The notes under the pieces: model-generated
The model's database searches: none
What the model saw: only the letters and a program-made list of their open reading frames with translations
Told to the model about the DNA's origin: nothing
Translations under genes and position numbers: made by a program
Source of the DNA: Metallyticus violacea
Lineage: Eukaryota; Arthropoda; Insecta; Mantodea; Metallyticidae
Direction: 5' to 3'
NCBI GenBank assembly: GCA_030762175.1
Contig: CM060842.1
Coordinates: forward strand, 70,545,501 to 70,609,500
Length of the DNA stretch: 64,000 nucleotides
Shown: piece by piece, positions 1-56,935 of the stretch
How the letters are laid out: each line of letters starts with the position of its first letter
Numbering within the stretch: the first letter of the stretch is position 1

Positions 1-1427
1 CACTTTTTCCATTATCCCTAGATTCTTTCAATTTTTGAAATAATATGCTTCTATATTTTTTTTTGCTCTTCATTGTAGTCCTGTTCCATATAAATTTTCA
101 TCCCCTTCAATTTTCCAACACTTTTAATATCTGTCATTTCAAATTCATTGTTGCTACCTTCACCATGGTTGGTCTAAATTTTTCACTTCTTTTTCCAAAT
201 CTTAAAATGTTTCCCATCCAACCAGTTTTATACATATTTTAATTTTAAAAATCTCTTCCTCTTCCTCTGAAGAAAAATAGAGTATTACTTAAATCTTCTT
301 GGTGTATAATTTCCCACATGACAGGAGAACTAGGCCTTCTTGGGCTTTAATGCACACAAAGAAGAAGATGCATAAGAATATGTTTTTTCTGATGAATTGG
401 ACATCACCAAAAATGTACTATCATAGCTATGTGTAGCAGTTCATATTTAATTACTCCTGTATGCTCTAATCATCAATCTTCTTTGTAGTTTCATTTTGAT
501 ATATAGAAAGAATGTAATACATCCAATAAAATGACCATTTAGTGCTCAATATTGTTGATGTAATGGCATCATGCTTCTCTACAAAGCTATTAGGAAAAGA
601 AAGTAGTTCTTTGGTAACATTTTTAATTTTGGAGAGAGACAGAAGAAATCTTGTAGTGGAACAGATCTAAATATTCACCCAAAAATATTATTGTGAAACC
701 TAGGGAGAGTTTCCAGCAAAGAAAATAACAAAAACCCTTGCATATTACTACTTTTGGTTTAAGTGTTATAAGAATGCATGCATTTTTACTTCTTTAAATA
801 GTCTATATGCATAATGCCAGTAAATGAATCATTTTGCTGCCAGGGATTGACTGATTTTATGTGCCACAAACTTTGATTTCCTCATATTACAACATATTAA
901 GTGATACACAATTGATCATAAATAGACCACAGCATACATACAAATACACAAACTCATTTATACAATATAATACAGGACAAATATTAGGAATATATGTCCA
1001 GCATTGTTCCACCTGAAACTTCCTTTTGACTACCAATATTGAAACGTACATATGTTCTAGCAATTCACACTATATTTTATTAATATAAAAACAGTTGTTT
1101 TGAATGCACTTCATTTTTTTTCTTCCCTTTCCCACTTTGAGAAGAAGTTACATTAATTAGGTACAGGGGCACTTCAAAACTAAGATTGTTAAAGCTGCAC
1201 GTAAAATGAAAATGTTATTGTTTTAAAAAATACTCATAATTGTTAATGAAATACAAAGCACATGTCATATTCAGTAACTTGTTCATCAGGTTTGCCATCC
1301 AACTAATTTTTATAACCTGCAGCAAATTGTTGGGCATGGGGAAGAAGAATCATTGATTGTATTCCAAATAAAAGCAACTCATCAATTAACCCCCCATTGC
1401 TTCCCTTCCACCTTTCTTTGTCCACAG
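1..1427. other. Intron of the host gene (left end of window)
   Basis: AT-rich intronic sequence with T-rich runs and no exon with good splice borders that I can support. The preceding exon lies off the window. Confidence 0.5.
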
Positions 1428-46079
<44,652 letters not shown>

Positions 46080-46320
46080 TGATGGGCCGAGGAGGGAAAG
46101 GGGAAAGGCAACACTAGCTACAAGATGGCCAATTTCCCAGTTGGCACCCTCCAAGATTCTGTTTCCCCCAGTTAACCATTAAACATATAAAACTTCACTA
46201 TTTCATGCAGTATTTGATCTTTGTCTACTTTTCTTTTCTCCTTCCCCCTCTTTTTTTTTTCCTCTTTTTTTATTTGTTTATTTTTCTCTTTCCCCCTCCT
46301 TCAATAAATTGCATAATAAA
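46080..46320 (+). other. 3' UTR of the host gene
   Basis: About 240 bp follow the stop: a purine-rich start, then a long pyrimidine-rich run at 46225-46300 leading to two polyadenylation hexamers. No other open frame competes. The exact cleavage site cannot be seen. Confidence 0.55.
46303..46320 (+). terminator. Tandem polyadenylation signals
   Basis: AATAAA occurs at 46303-46308 and 46315-46320, and a TGTGTGTGT element starts at 46322, giving the expected hexamer plus GU-rich layout. A further AATAAA near 46536 could serve a longer form. Confidence 0.5.
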
Positions 46321-47702
46321 ATGTGTGTGTAAGATTTTCAGTACCATTTCCCAGCTTATACAGTTATTTGTTGTTTAAAATTTGTTCTCAATCCTTTTTT
46401 GTCACTAATAACAGGGATCCATTATCAATGCATTTTAAGGAAGTGTTTTCCATTGGAAAAATGATCATAGATCTCAAAAGGTGTCATGAACGGTTTTGGC
46501 CAGAGCATTGGCTTTGTACACTTGAATGGCAGGCACAATAAATGTGTGAAAAAATTGAGTTTTTGGTGACAGTTTAATGTTGATACAAATACAGTTTTAT
46601 ACTAGTATGGGGTAATTTTGTGTATGTTGTATGCATAACTATGAATGTAAATATATTCATTAAAATATGCAGTATAGAATTAAGTTTTGCCATAGATACA
46701 ACTGTTTAAAAAATCTCTTTGTAGGATTTTTGACTTTAAAAAATAAAGATGTCACCAACATTTTTTAACAAATATAGTGTTTCCAATGGCTTATCCCTCA
46801 GATGTAACATAGAGCAATTACCTTAGTTGGAGAACTTGAGAAATCACCACAAGTTTGAGTCTAATTTAGCTATTCTTACATCATTCACTGCCAATAGCTT
46901 TATATTAATTTAATATATATTCTGTGTTCAACTTTAAATGAGATCTTACTTTACTTCATAATATTTGCCGAACCTACCAAAGTCGGCAATCTTAACTGTT
47001 CCTTTTAGTTGATAATCAAACAAACGTAGTTTCTGCATATGTTTTATTTTGTTTCAAAGAATTAAACGAGAGTTTTATGCTTCATTATTAATGAGTATAC
47101 ATTCAAAATTGAACATATAAATTAGCAAATGACATGATTATTACTTCACACAGCCATTAACTAAACTAACTGAAATGCAACATAATGTGTATATTACCTA
47201 ATATGTTATTAATATGACTAAATTGAGATAATTGCTAATACATTTTGTTTAATGCTATTCATGACAACTGTTATGCACATTAGTAAATGAAAATAACATT
47301 TACTACATTGAAATTGTGGCCAATTGACTAGGAATTTGTTCACACATTGAAATACATTGTAACAATACTCCCAAAACTAAACTTCTAAGTAATTTTCAAG
47401 AATAAATTTATAATGTTCTTTTGTAACACTCTTGATACACTTAAGAAATATTTATGAAGGTTTAAGGAAGTTTTGGTATAATAAAAACAAGGATGACACT
47501 TTTTTCTATTTAAAATTAAGCTAACAAAACAAAAGAACATTATTCATTGTCAAAAAAAGAATGGCATATGTTATCTAGGTCTGGAGTATTAAACTTGATA
47601 TGTACTAATTTAAAAATGGAAATCCCATTTAAAATTGAACACAGGGGTGTTGGTAATGATAGCTGAAATAATTCTAATTAGTAAAGTATATCTCATGGCT
47701 AT

Positions 47703-47742
<40 letters not shown>

Positions 47743-48223
47743 CCCTTGACAAGTAAAAAATACAACTAGTATACACCCAGGACTACCATAATGATCCCTG
47801 TTTCCTTTCCCTGTACAGTACCATTTTATTTTGGATTAATTCATTGTCAACTGTCATATAGCAATGTATGAGTTATGGCAAAAATATTAATTTTGTAAGG
47901 GGTTTGTGGCAAACAAAGCAGTAATGGGCAGGCTTTCTCTAGAGTCTTTGTTTTTCCCTGCCATTGCTTCATCTTTTTCACATTTAGAAGCTTAATTTTA
48001 CTAAATTCATATACTTTGTGTTGCACACACCATGGTATACATAAAAGCAAAATATTATAAGGCTTTGAGTTCCATTAAAGACATTGAACTGACATACATG
48101 AGTACAGGGCTGGTTTTCATAAGTGTGCAGTGCATGCATGCAGATGGTCAATTTCCTAGGGCAGCAGATAGAATAAATTTAATACATAATTTTAAAATAA
48201 TTATTTAATAATTTAGTAAGTTG
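46321..48223. other. Intergenic AT-rich DNA downstream of the host gene
   Basis: No gene supported. It contains a pure T47 homopolymer (47706-47752). Confidence 0.5.
47706..47752. repeat. Homopolymer T47
   Basis: An uninterrupted run of 47 T. It could be the poly(A) tail of an antisense retroposon, but no body was recognised to its right. Confidence 0.95.
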
Positions 48224-48317
48224 ATTCTCATTTAACTAGTTAGTCAATTTAATACTCATGTTCCACCAGTAAGTGGAGCATAAGAGTATTAAATTGACTC
48301 ACTAGCTAAATAAGAAT
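48224..48317. repeat. Hairpin (foldback) element, about 44-bp arms
   Basis: ATTCTCATTTAACTAGTTAG through ATGTTCCAC (to 48266) pairs with GTGGAGCATAAGAGTATTAA through AAGAAT (48273-48317), with a 6-nt loop. It is nearly perfect. It could be a tiny MITE or a PLE snap-back without a ribozyme. Confidence 0.75.
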
Positions 48318-48856
48318 AAATTAATTGCTACACCGCATTAGTTCTGAAACGAAATTAATTTTAAAATTAATAACTAGTAATTTTAGGAATTGAATGAAGA
48401 AAAAATATAATGTGCAATACTTTTATATAAATTATTTCTGATTTGTTTGTTAACGGAACAATAATAAATATTTATATCTAGTGGATATGGTTAACGTTTG
48501 AATTTAATACTTTAAAAACAGAATGATGTGAAATTTGCACGGTTTGAATATTCACCCAACAATCGAATCTCTTGTTGATCATTTTTAACATTTCCAGCAC
48601 TGCATAAAATTCATAGCTATTTCACAGTGGGCGGTATGAAGAGGAGCTGACTAAGAAATAAATATAACAGGTACGTGTTTGGTGTTTTTAATTATTTGTT
48701 TATTTTCAATTCATATATGTTGAGCGTAGATAATAGTTAAAGTTCAAAATATACAGAGAAAACTTTAAGATAAGTTTGCTTCATTACAAAGTTTTAAATC
48801 ATTTGAAAGAGAAAACTATTTTGTGCAGTGTAAGAAAATAGCTGTTATTGTTTTTC

Positions 48857-48904
<48 letters not shown>

Positions 48905-49979
48905 TTTGAAGATGTTGGACAGAAAAACTAAATGTCTGGTGCTTATTATGACAAAAGGAAGCATGAAAGTGACAAGGAAAATTTTTAGAATCCTTGCTGA
49001 AATTCATGAAGTTAGATGTAGGTGATTCAATTGCAATAACATAAATCGGCTCGCAATTTTTTCCAAACAGTAAGAACAAAATCAAAATGGAAGATGAAAA
49101 ATCAAATGGGAAGTTTGTTTTAATTATGCCAGGAGGAAGGGTCAGTGCCAAAATCAAATTGTGGGTTTAATTAACAGGTAATAATAATTGTTCATTAGAA
49201 CTCATACTTAAAACGGGACCTCTAATACCTCAAATTATACAATTTTCTAAAGGTGTCACTGGAAGATAATTTTTCATTCACAATTTGTGAGACTCGTACT
49301 TTATGGTGAATAAGTTGTGAGAACTTGGTTAATTTATTCCGAAAAATCCAATAATGGGTTTCACTTTTGTTGCAAGCTGTTTGCTTTAAAAAAATATAGT
49401 GAAGGGTTTTCAGATTGGCAACTTTTAGCCACTGTTTGACACATGCAAAACTGTAAAAAGTGGTATGAATTAAAATCACTTTTTAACAACAATTGTACAA
49501 TTGACAAAGAACAAAAATGTTACTCAATCTGAAAAAAGAAGATGGCATGCCATCATTGAAAGAATCATTGCAATTGTACAGATTTTAGCAGGACAGTGTT
49601 TTAACTCTCAAAGTTACATATGGTTATAAATAATATGAAACAAATAATGACAATTTTTTAAAGAGTACAAAAATATTGGCAAAATTTGATCACATTATTT
49701 CACAGCATGTGAATGACAACGCATTCCCAAACTACTAAAAGTTGTATGCCTCATACTTAGTCCATGCTTTTCAAAATAAATTGTATCTGTTTTATCAAGT
49801 GGTATTAAATCAAAATTTAAGGAATTTTTAAAGAAAGAAAAATATTTTTCTGTAATTCTCCGCTGCATGCCAGGTGCCAGTCTCACTTAACAAATATCAT
49901 TTGTAGTATAAATTGTAAATCTGATATCCTAAACTTGGGTATTCCTTTTTTGCACTAAACTCCACTTACATAAAAATAA
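48318..49979. other. Intergenic AT-rich DNA with an ATT microsatellite
   Basis: No gene was recognised; the minus-strand open frames at 48816, 49222 and 49695 carry no motif I know. Confidence 0.4.
48858..48902. repeat. (ATT)15 microsatellite
   Basis: About 45 bp of perfect ATT repeat, read as poly-Asn in one antisense frame. Confidence 0.95.
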
Positions 49980-50013
49980 GACGTGTTTCGGGAGAATCTC
50001 CCCCATCTTCTGT
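49978..50013 (-). ncRNA. Hammerhead-like motif at PLE3 3' end
   Basis: The minus strand reads CAGAAGATG (consensus CTGANGATG, one change), a strong stem II (GGGGGAGA/TTCTCCC), GAAAC, a short ACACGT stem III and GTC with the predicted cut at 49981. Only the U4-to-A change damages the core. Confidence 0.6.
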
Positions 50014-51480
50014 TGTTCACTGAACTGCCATTACTGGAAATGATGGCTAGACACCCGGATGTTCGTGTGGTAGCATCTGTTGGCTGAAGTAGGAACTTGC
50101 TGAGTTCATCCATAGGAGGAAACTCGAAGTTCATAGGTTTTCTTTATTTTTTAATATTAAAATTTTTTCCCAAGTGGATAACTCCATTGGGTGTGAAGAT
50201 GTTTCAGAAGTTTAACTTCCAGTTTTATTTCATGATTTTTGGTCCAAAAGTGAGCTGCTACTGCTTATTTATGCACCTGCTTAAACCAAATATTCCTAAA
50301 GTGTTCTTTCCTCCAAATTTCTAAATTTCTCTTTGTTTTGCCTATGCAGCTCTGCTCACAATCTGCACACTTTATTTCATAAATTCCTGAATTCTGTTGT
50401 TAGTATTCTTTTACTGCATAACCTAATAAAGTCTTGATATTATATCTGTTCTTTGGGGAACATTATATTATGTTCTTTGAAAATTTTCTCGAACTTGTAA
50501 ATTGGATGGTATGTGAAACTTTTGTATTTGTATTCTTCTTTTGTGGTTTTCAGTGTGGAAACTTCTCTTGCCACTTTTTGTCTTTTAGATTTATTGATAA
50601 TTTTTTTCACTGTGTGTTTGTTGAAACCATTGCTTATATTTGTCTTTATTATCTGTTGGTATTCTATTTTGTACTCTTCATTCTGTGTGCCAAACTGTGA
50701 AACACTGCATATTTATGTGGAATGGGGTTATAACTCTCATTTTTTATGTAATTTTCTGTGTGTGTGTTTCTTTTCTGTGAATTCCAAAATTCAAACAATC
50801 TCCATTTCTTATAATTTTAAATATAGAAGTGGTAGCCACCCATTTCTCTCTTCTATGGTAAACTGTACAAATTTATGCTTGCTGCAAATTAAGGAGTTTT
50901 AGAGCATCTATTGAGTGTTTCTTTGGTGTTATTGCAAAAATATCATCCACATACCTATACCATGTCTTGAAAATTAAAGGAAGGCTTTTATGATATGTAC
51001 TTCAAATGAACTCATGAATAAATCTGCTAAAAACTGTGACAAGGGGTTTCAAATGGTTAGGCCTGAAACTTGGTAATTTCTTCTGTTTTTAAATTTATTG
51101 ATGTTAACCATTTCTTTAACATAAGCTTCTCTGTTGCTATGCTCGGGAATAAGGTTTTTATGTCAAATGATACCATTATATCTCCAGCTGTAATTCTGCT
51201 CTTTTTAAGTTTTCTGACTAGATCAAATGAGTTTTTGATGCTCAAACTTTGGAATCTCTTAAAAGAATTGAAAACTTTGATAATTTTTTTTGCTACCTGA
51301 CATATAGGTGAATTGATATTGTTCATTATTGGTCTCGTGCTGTTATCATTTTTATGTTATTTCGGTAGTGCATAAAGCCAGGGTAGTACTGGATTACAAT
51401 ATGTAAATCTGATGTTGCATATCAAGAATTATTTCTTGGGTTTTATCCTGTTTCACTCTCTTCAGGGGAAGATTTATGTA
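49980..51480 (-). mobile_element. Penelope-like element 3, decayed, minus strand
   Basis: On the minus strand, from high to low coordinates: RPIMNNINSPICQVAKK (51320), MVSFDIKTLFPSIATEKL (motif A, 51130-51175), WYRYVDDIFAI (motif C, 50930-50965), GIYEIKCADCEQSCIGKTKR (GIY-YIG with CIG, 50325-50390), then a 3' UTR with a hammerhead-like motif at 49981-50013. Many stops and frameshifts are present. It is a different family from PLE1 and PLE2 by sequence. Confidence 0.78.
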
Positions 51481-53211
51481 ATTATCTCTTAAGTGAACTG
51501 GCCAGATTATAAGTTAGATATTCAAAATATGCATGAACAAGGGTATGATAATGGGGCAAATATGTATAGTAAGCATAGTGACCTGCAAAACAAAACTAAG
51601 AATTTTTTGTCCCCTTTGCATCTCATAATTTGAATCTAGTTGTAAATGATACTGCCAAAGTAAAGTTAATATTTTTTAACATTATTCAAGAATTGTATAT
51701 ATTTTTCTCTGCATCCCCTTATAGGTGAAATATACTGAAAAGCAATATAACCAGGTTAACATTAAAGTCTGTACATGACACAAGATGGGAGAGTAGAATA
51801 AAAGCAGCGCAACCTCTCAATGTAATTAATTGAAATCTAGAAAAATTTATATAGCATAATAGTTGATTCCAGAGACATGAATAAAAAACATACAGCTCAG
51901 TGTATGCTAGATTAGGCTTCATCTTTCAAGTTCATTTGCCCAATTGTTATATGGAACAATATTCTGTCAAAAATTGATTTGTAAGCAAAATGTTGCAGTC
52001 TCCTCAATCCAATATAAATTAATCTCTAAATTTACAGTGAGCTTGTTGAATTTCTAAGTGAAGCAAGGTGTAATGAAGCATTTAATACATATGAAAGGTG
52101 TACGGGAGAAAAACAAAACTTCACTTTAGGTAAAATTTGAGATTTTGGTACCAATGGATTGCATGTACTACTACATTTCAGCACATTCATACATGGAAAA
52201 AACTACATGTAATCCATAAAAATGAGCTTAAAAAAATAGTCTAAGGGAAAAACAATCAGAGTTCTCTATAAAATACCTACAATGAGACCATAGCAAGAAA
52301 GGGAGCTGATGAAGTTGCTTCAATGTTGTTTGACTTTTGTTTCCATAACCTGAACCCATCAATTTGAAATTTGTGAATTTATCTTGTGGCCAAAATAAAA
52401 AGTATACCATTATTTGCCTCATTTATTCTATGGTTCATAAGTACAACATATTTGAATCAGTAAAGCTTTTCCCATCAGAAGCCACAATTATATAGAATGT
52501 GACAAGATATGGGTTAATATATCAAAATCCCATGCTGAAATGTAATTGGAATGAGCACATCAGAAGATGCATGAAACCATCTTCCTTTAATATCATTGAG
52601 TTTCCAGGATATGTTTAAATTATGGCCTTCATTTCTTAATAAGCAATACAGAAAGACGTCCAATAAAGATAATAGAAATTGCAGCTGGCAAAACCTGTTC
52701 TAGAACTATAACTAGTTGAACAATCTACAATAGCTGCTGGAGTCTCATGTTATTGGTGACAAAATATGCTATACACATACTGATGAGCAGGCTGCGCCTT
52801 CCTGTTCAAGTTTAATTTTACTTTCCAAGGCAAAATGTGATGATCTACAATGCCTGAAGAGATTCTGTTCCGAAAATGCTCAGCTCTTATTTTTCAAGGT
52901 TACCTGTAATAGACAATGAATAATTTGGTTGAGTGATTATTTTCAATAGTGTTTCATTAAGGTTTATAATTTCCTCGGCAAATATCTGGTTTATTTTGGT
53001 ACATTCCATAATATAGTTAGTGAACTTTGATTGTTTTTATCCACAAGTATGTGTACTTTGACTTTTTATTGTTAATTAACATGAACAAATAACACATGGC
53101 ACTAATTTCAAAAGGAGGGTCTGTTAAAACTACCTTATAAATTATTCTAGAAGAAAAAACTATTTCTATATACTTAATGTGTCTAATTTGTAGAATTTTT
53201 AAACTTCAAAT
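51481..53211. other. Intergenic AT-rich DNA
   Basis: Nothing supportable found. Confidence 0.5.
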
Positions 53212-53420
53212 TACATATAATTAAGATCACTGTATGACTAAGTGGAATTACACACTCTTGTTTCCATTTTACTTGTTTATAATATGTATTACAATTTCAC
53301 AAACTCTTTGTTCTCATCATCAGCTAACCATCGACTGCTGGATAATTCGTTATGCTGTGGGAATGTATAAGAGTATGTAGTTCAACTCAGTCAAACAATG
53401 ATCTTAATTATATGATTAAC
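53212..53420. mobile_element. Snap-back Penelope-like remnant 5
   Basis: ATATAATTAAGATCACTGTA at the left and the complement of TGATCTTAATTATATGATT at the right begin imperfect inverted arms of about 54 bp. Between them the minus strand carries CTGATGATGAGAACAAAGAG, TTTGTGAAATTGTAATAC: an exact CTGATGA, a GAAC/GTTT stem II and GAAA. The arrangement is as in the PLE1 left arm. No ORF is present. Confidence 0.5.
53290..53335 (-). ncRNA. Hammerhead-like motif, remnant 5
   Basis: The core CTGATGA plus TG and the GAAA are intact and stem II is short, but stem III (ATTGTAAT) is not a clean palindrome, so activity is doubtful. Confidence 0.4.
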
Positions 53421-53759
53421 TTCACGGTAAAAGTTCCAATTATTATTTCTATTTTTCAAATTACATTCCTGTAAATAAGTCAAAAGTCTATTGTTGTTCC
53501 CTTGTACCCTTCATATATTAGTCATGCAGAAGTTTTAACCAAAGGAAATATTGTAGTACTGAATTTCCAATTGTAAGGAGCAGAATTAAAATTTGCCATT
53601 TTAATTATGAAAGTCCTAACAAAGAAATAAAAGATAAAAAAAATAGCATAAACTTTATCTAATAAAATTTGGTACTGCACTAAATTTAATGTGGGAAATT
53701 GAATATCTAAATGCTTGTAATAATATGTTTAAATTTCTTAGTGAGTTTAGAGAAATGAT

Positions 53760-54209
53760 AAGAGAATAAAATTTAAAAAATGTTCGGATTTAGATGTTGC
53801 CCTTCAAATTAATTAAGGAAGTGCAAATTTTAAAAGATGTTGATGTTCTTGAGCTCATGAATGAACTGATAACATTCAGACCTTTGAGCAGTTGCAGTGG
53901 CTTTTCAGAAACTCATCCATTAAAATATCTTGACCTACATTGCTCAAAATAATTTCATTTCCTAATTTGTGTGGGAACTTTGTTTATAGCTTTGAGATTT
54001 TCTCGCACATTACCAGTCAGTATAGCACAGGTGAAAGGAGTTTTTCAAAATTCAAACTTATAAAAACATATTTAAGAATAACAATGATTCAAGAAAGATT
54101 TAATGATTTAGGATTGTTAGCTATAGAAAATAAGTTGTATGATAAACTAGACTTTTCAGATGTTATTAATGAACTTGCAAATAAGAAAGCAAAAAGAGCG
54201 CTGTTCTAA
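53760..54209 (+). mobile_element. hAT transposase C-terminal (dimerisation) fragment
   Basis: The frame at 53940-54209 reads IFSHITSQYSTGERSFSKFK, LIKTYLRITMIQERFNDLGL, LAIENKLYDKLDFSDVINEL and ends KKAKRALF with a stop. The ERSFSxLKxIKxxLRxTMxxERLxxLxxLxIE pattern is the hAT C-terminal signature. In other frames, 53820-53930 contains VLELMNELITFRPLSSCSGF, a likely upstream part. The rest of the transposase is missing. Confidence 0.75.
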
Positions 54210-55079
54210 CATGATTAACATTTGTATAGGTTTGATACACTGCATTTATTTTCTTTGTTTATAAACTTGAAATAAATACTATAATCTGTACTGTATGTAA
54301 ACAATTTTATTGATTTTTCCTTTGTCAATTATATGGCCATCTTAACGACATATTTATAGTTTTCTATGGGATGGATCAAGCTGTGAATGTACTCGCAATC
54401 TGCATTCTTTAGGACAGCCAATTATATCCAACACATAAGCATCTAAACAACCCAGTACATAGCAACAAAGATCTTGAAGATGAAAGGATAATAAATAAAC
54501 ATAGATGATCAATGATTGCACACATTACGAAATTCTGATAGTGGGCAATGCTAAACTAAGAGAAGCAACTTGCTGTTCAACATTTAAGATTTCAAATACA
54601 CTTGAACTGCTCCCAATGTTGTGATGAAGTTTCACTGGGCATATAAACCAACCATATAACCAAAATATTTATTGCAGAAATAAACAGTTTACAAGTTCTG
54701 TTCATAAAATGTTCAAACTTTCCAAATTTAGTGCCAAAAAGTGTTATAGCAAAAATCAGTTTGTAACACCGATTAGCTATGACCTTAACAAAACATCATC
54801 TGTTTGCTGTACATTGTTACCTTATTTCAAGTTTGAAGCTACTTTGCAACATGCTGTGAGTGTTTGATAATTGAGCTGGCAGGCTATCATAAGTAGCACA
54901 TTAACATTAAATTTTGTGTAAAACTTTATAAATCCTTACTGAGACTCATGAGAAGATTAAAAAAAATAATAATAGTTGTTTAAGCCATCAGTACCATTAG
55001 TGGTATATGCATTTTAAAATGTCCATAGTTGATTACATGCTGAATGTCCAAAGATGTTTTCATCAACTGACTATGCTAA
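54210..55079. other. Intergenic AT-rich DNA
   Basis: No feature supported. Confidence 0.5.
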
Positions 55080-55800
55080 TGAGACATCCATGAAAATTTA
55101 TGCCTGATTTTTCAAGGATTTGCCAAAAAATATAATTTTTGTGGGATTGTGTCAAGAAATCCTCAAGAAAACCTTGATATGCATCATACTACAGCAAAGT
55201 TTGTTCAACACAAGAACAAAAAGACTGTGTCTCGATCTGTCAGGAGCTCTTGTATCATGTTAATGAAGATGCAAGAATAGAATAATTCCTGATGATGAAA
55301 TGAGAATCTATGTTAAGACTTCGAGATGAAATACAATCATCACGATGGGTTGAAAAATCTTCAGAAAGATCCAAAACAGCCTCATCAGGTCAGATCAAAC
55401 ATCATAGTGATGATATGCAGTTTTTTTTAACATTCACGGTAAATTTCTACCAGAGGGTCAAACTGTTAATCACTGATATTCCAAGATGTCCTCAGACAAC
55501 ATTGAAAAAACATGAGAAGGAAGAGGCCTATGTATAGAGATAATTCATGGATCCTGCAACATGATAATGAATCAGGAACAATTTCCATAGCAGAAATCCA
55601 TGATGAAAGGACAAAGATTTAACTAGTTGAGGAATAAAAGAAAATTTGCTGACAGAACTTGGCGATATCTTTAAAAATATGCATCAGGACTGCTTTCAGA
55701 AGCTCGAACACCATTGGGAGAAGCATCAATAGAGGGGGAAATACAGGTAAACCCACATTTAAAAAAATTAAAAGTCCGGTTATTTTTTGAGCGGACCTCA
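55080..55800 (+). mobile_element. Mariner (SETMAR-type) transposase relic
   Basis: Translation in changing frames gives DLSGALVSC, RIIPDDEMRIYVK (first catalytic Asp region, D-E-x-R), SSRWVEKSSER, FLPEGQTVN, HGSCNMIMNQ (degraded H-x-D-N) and ELGDIFKNMHQDCFQKLEHH (C-terminal tail). The order is that of mariner transposases. It is inactive by frameshifts and stops. Confidence 0.65.
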
Positions 55801-55984
55801 TACAAGAATGTCAAAGGTTTGGACATGAGTTCACTAGTAATAGCCTTTAAAAACAATATATATCAAAATAAAATGTGCCAAATTATAGGATCCCAGAGCT
55901 ACCAGCAGTTAGGGATTATCTTGAATGTTCCCAAATATTATGGCACTATGGTCAAATGGAAAATGATCATAAAAAGCACCAAAA

Positions 55985-56215
55985 CAGATGGCCAAGGTTG
56001 TTAAGGTGTAGACTCATGACCGGGAGGTCTAGGTTTTGATTTCTGCTAGGACCATCCTCCCTGACTGAGGTTTTACTCATTCAAATGCTGGGAAAGTACC
56101 TTAAACTAAGCCTGGATTGCTTCCTTTAAAAAAATTTCTTTCCAATTTACAATTTCATTTCATGTGTCACCAGTGTCAACCGCCTGTGATGCCTCAGCAT
56201 TAAGTACTGTTCAAA
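55985..56215 (+). mobile_element. SINE family 1, sense copy
   Basis: It starts with the tRNA-like head GGCCAAGGTTGTTAAGGTGT (A box) and GGTTTTGATTTCTGC (B box). Next comes GACCATCCTCCCTGACTGAG, then ATTTCATGTGTCACCAGTGT and GTGATGCCTCAGCATTAAGT, ending in an A-rich tail at 56210-56225. This is the only sense copy, so it fixes the family's orientation. Confidence 0.72.
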
Positions 56216-56894
56216 AAAAAAATCATGAAAAGCAAAAAAATTGCCAATTAATAATAATTACAAAAGAACAAATTTCAACCCTTCTATTCTCACATCATAT
56301 CATTTCAATCTTTAGATTCTAGTCTTAAGTCCAGAAATATACAATATGTACATTTGATGAAAATGTCACACTTTATATATAAATTTAACTCTGGTGTAGG
56401 TTTGTCAAGAGATGGTCATTTTTACATGGTTTACATTAAAATGCCATCTAAGAACAAAGATTCATATTAATGGTAACTTAAAAAGTATTTACATTTAGTA
56501 TATTTACAAAGCTGAATTAATTTAGTGGAGAAAAATTAGTTCACTTATATTTTGATTGTATGAAATCCTGCTCTGTATAGAAAGGTGAGGTGTCTCTTAA
56601 TGCTCACTGGAACTTATTTATATTAGTATGCAGTTCCTTTATATATGTTGGAAGTGAATTAAATAAAACTATACTATTGTAATAAACACCTTTTTGGAGT
56701 GCCTGCAACTTGATACTTGGTCTGTATAAGTCCTGCCTCTATCTGGTTTCTTTGCTATGTATTTCTGAGCCGTTATAAATATTTCTGAATTGTCTACTAT
56801 AAATAAAAATACATTTAGGGTTTACTCTCAAGCTAATGGTAAAATTCCAAATTCTTTGAATGGTTTACAATTAGCTGATTGTTTTTTATCCTGC

Positions 56895-56935
<41 letters not shown>

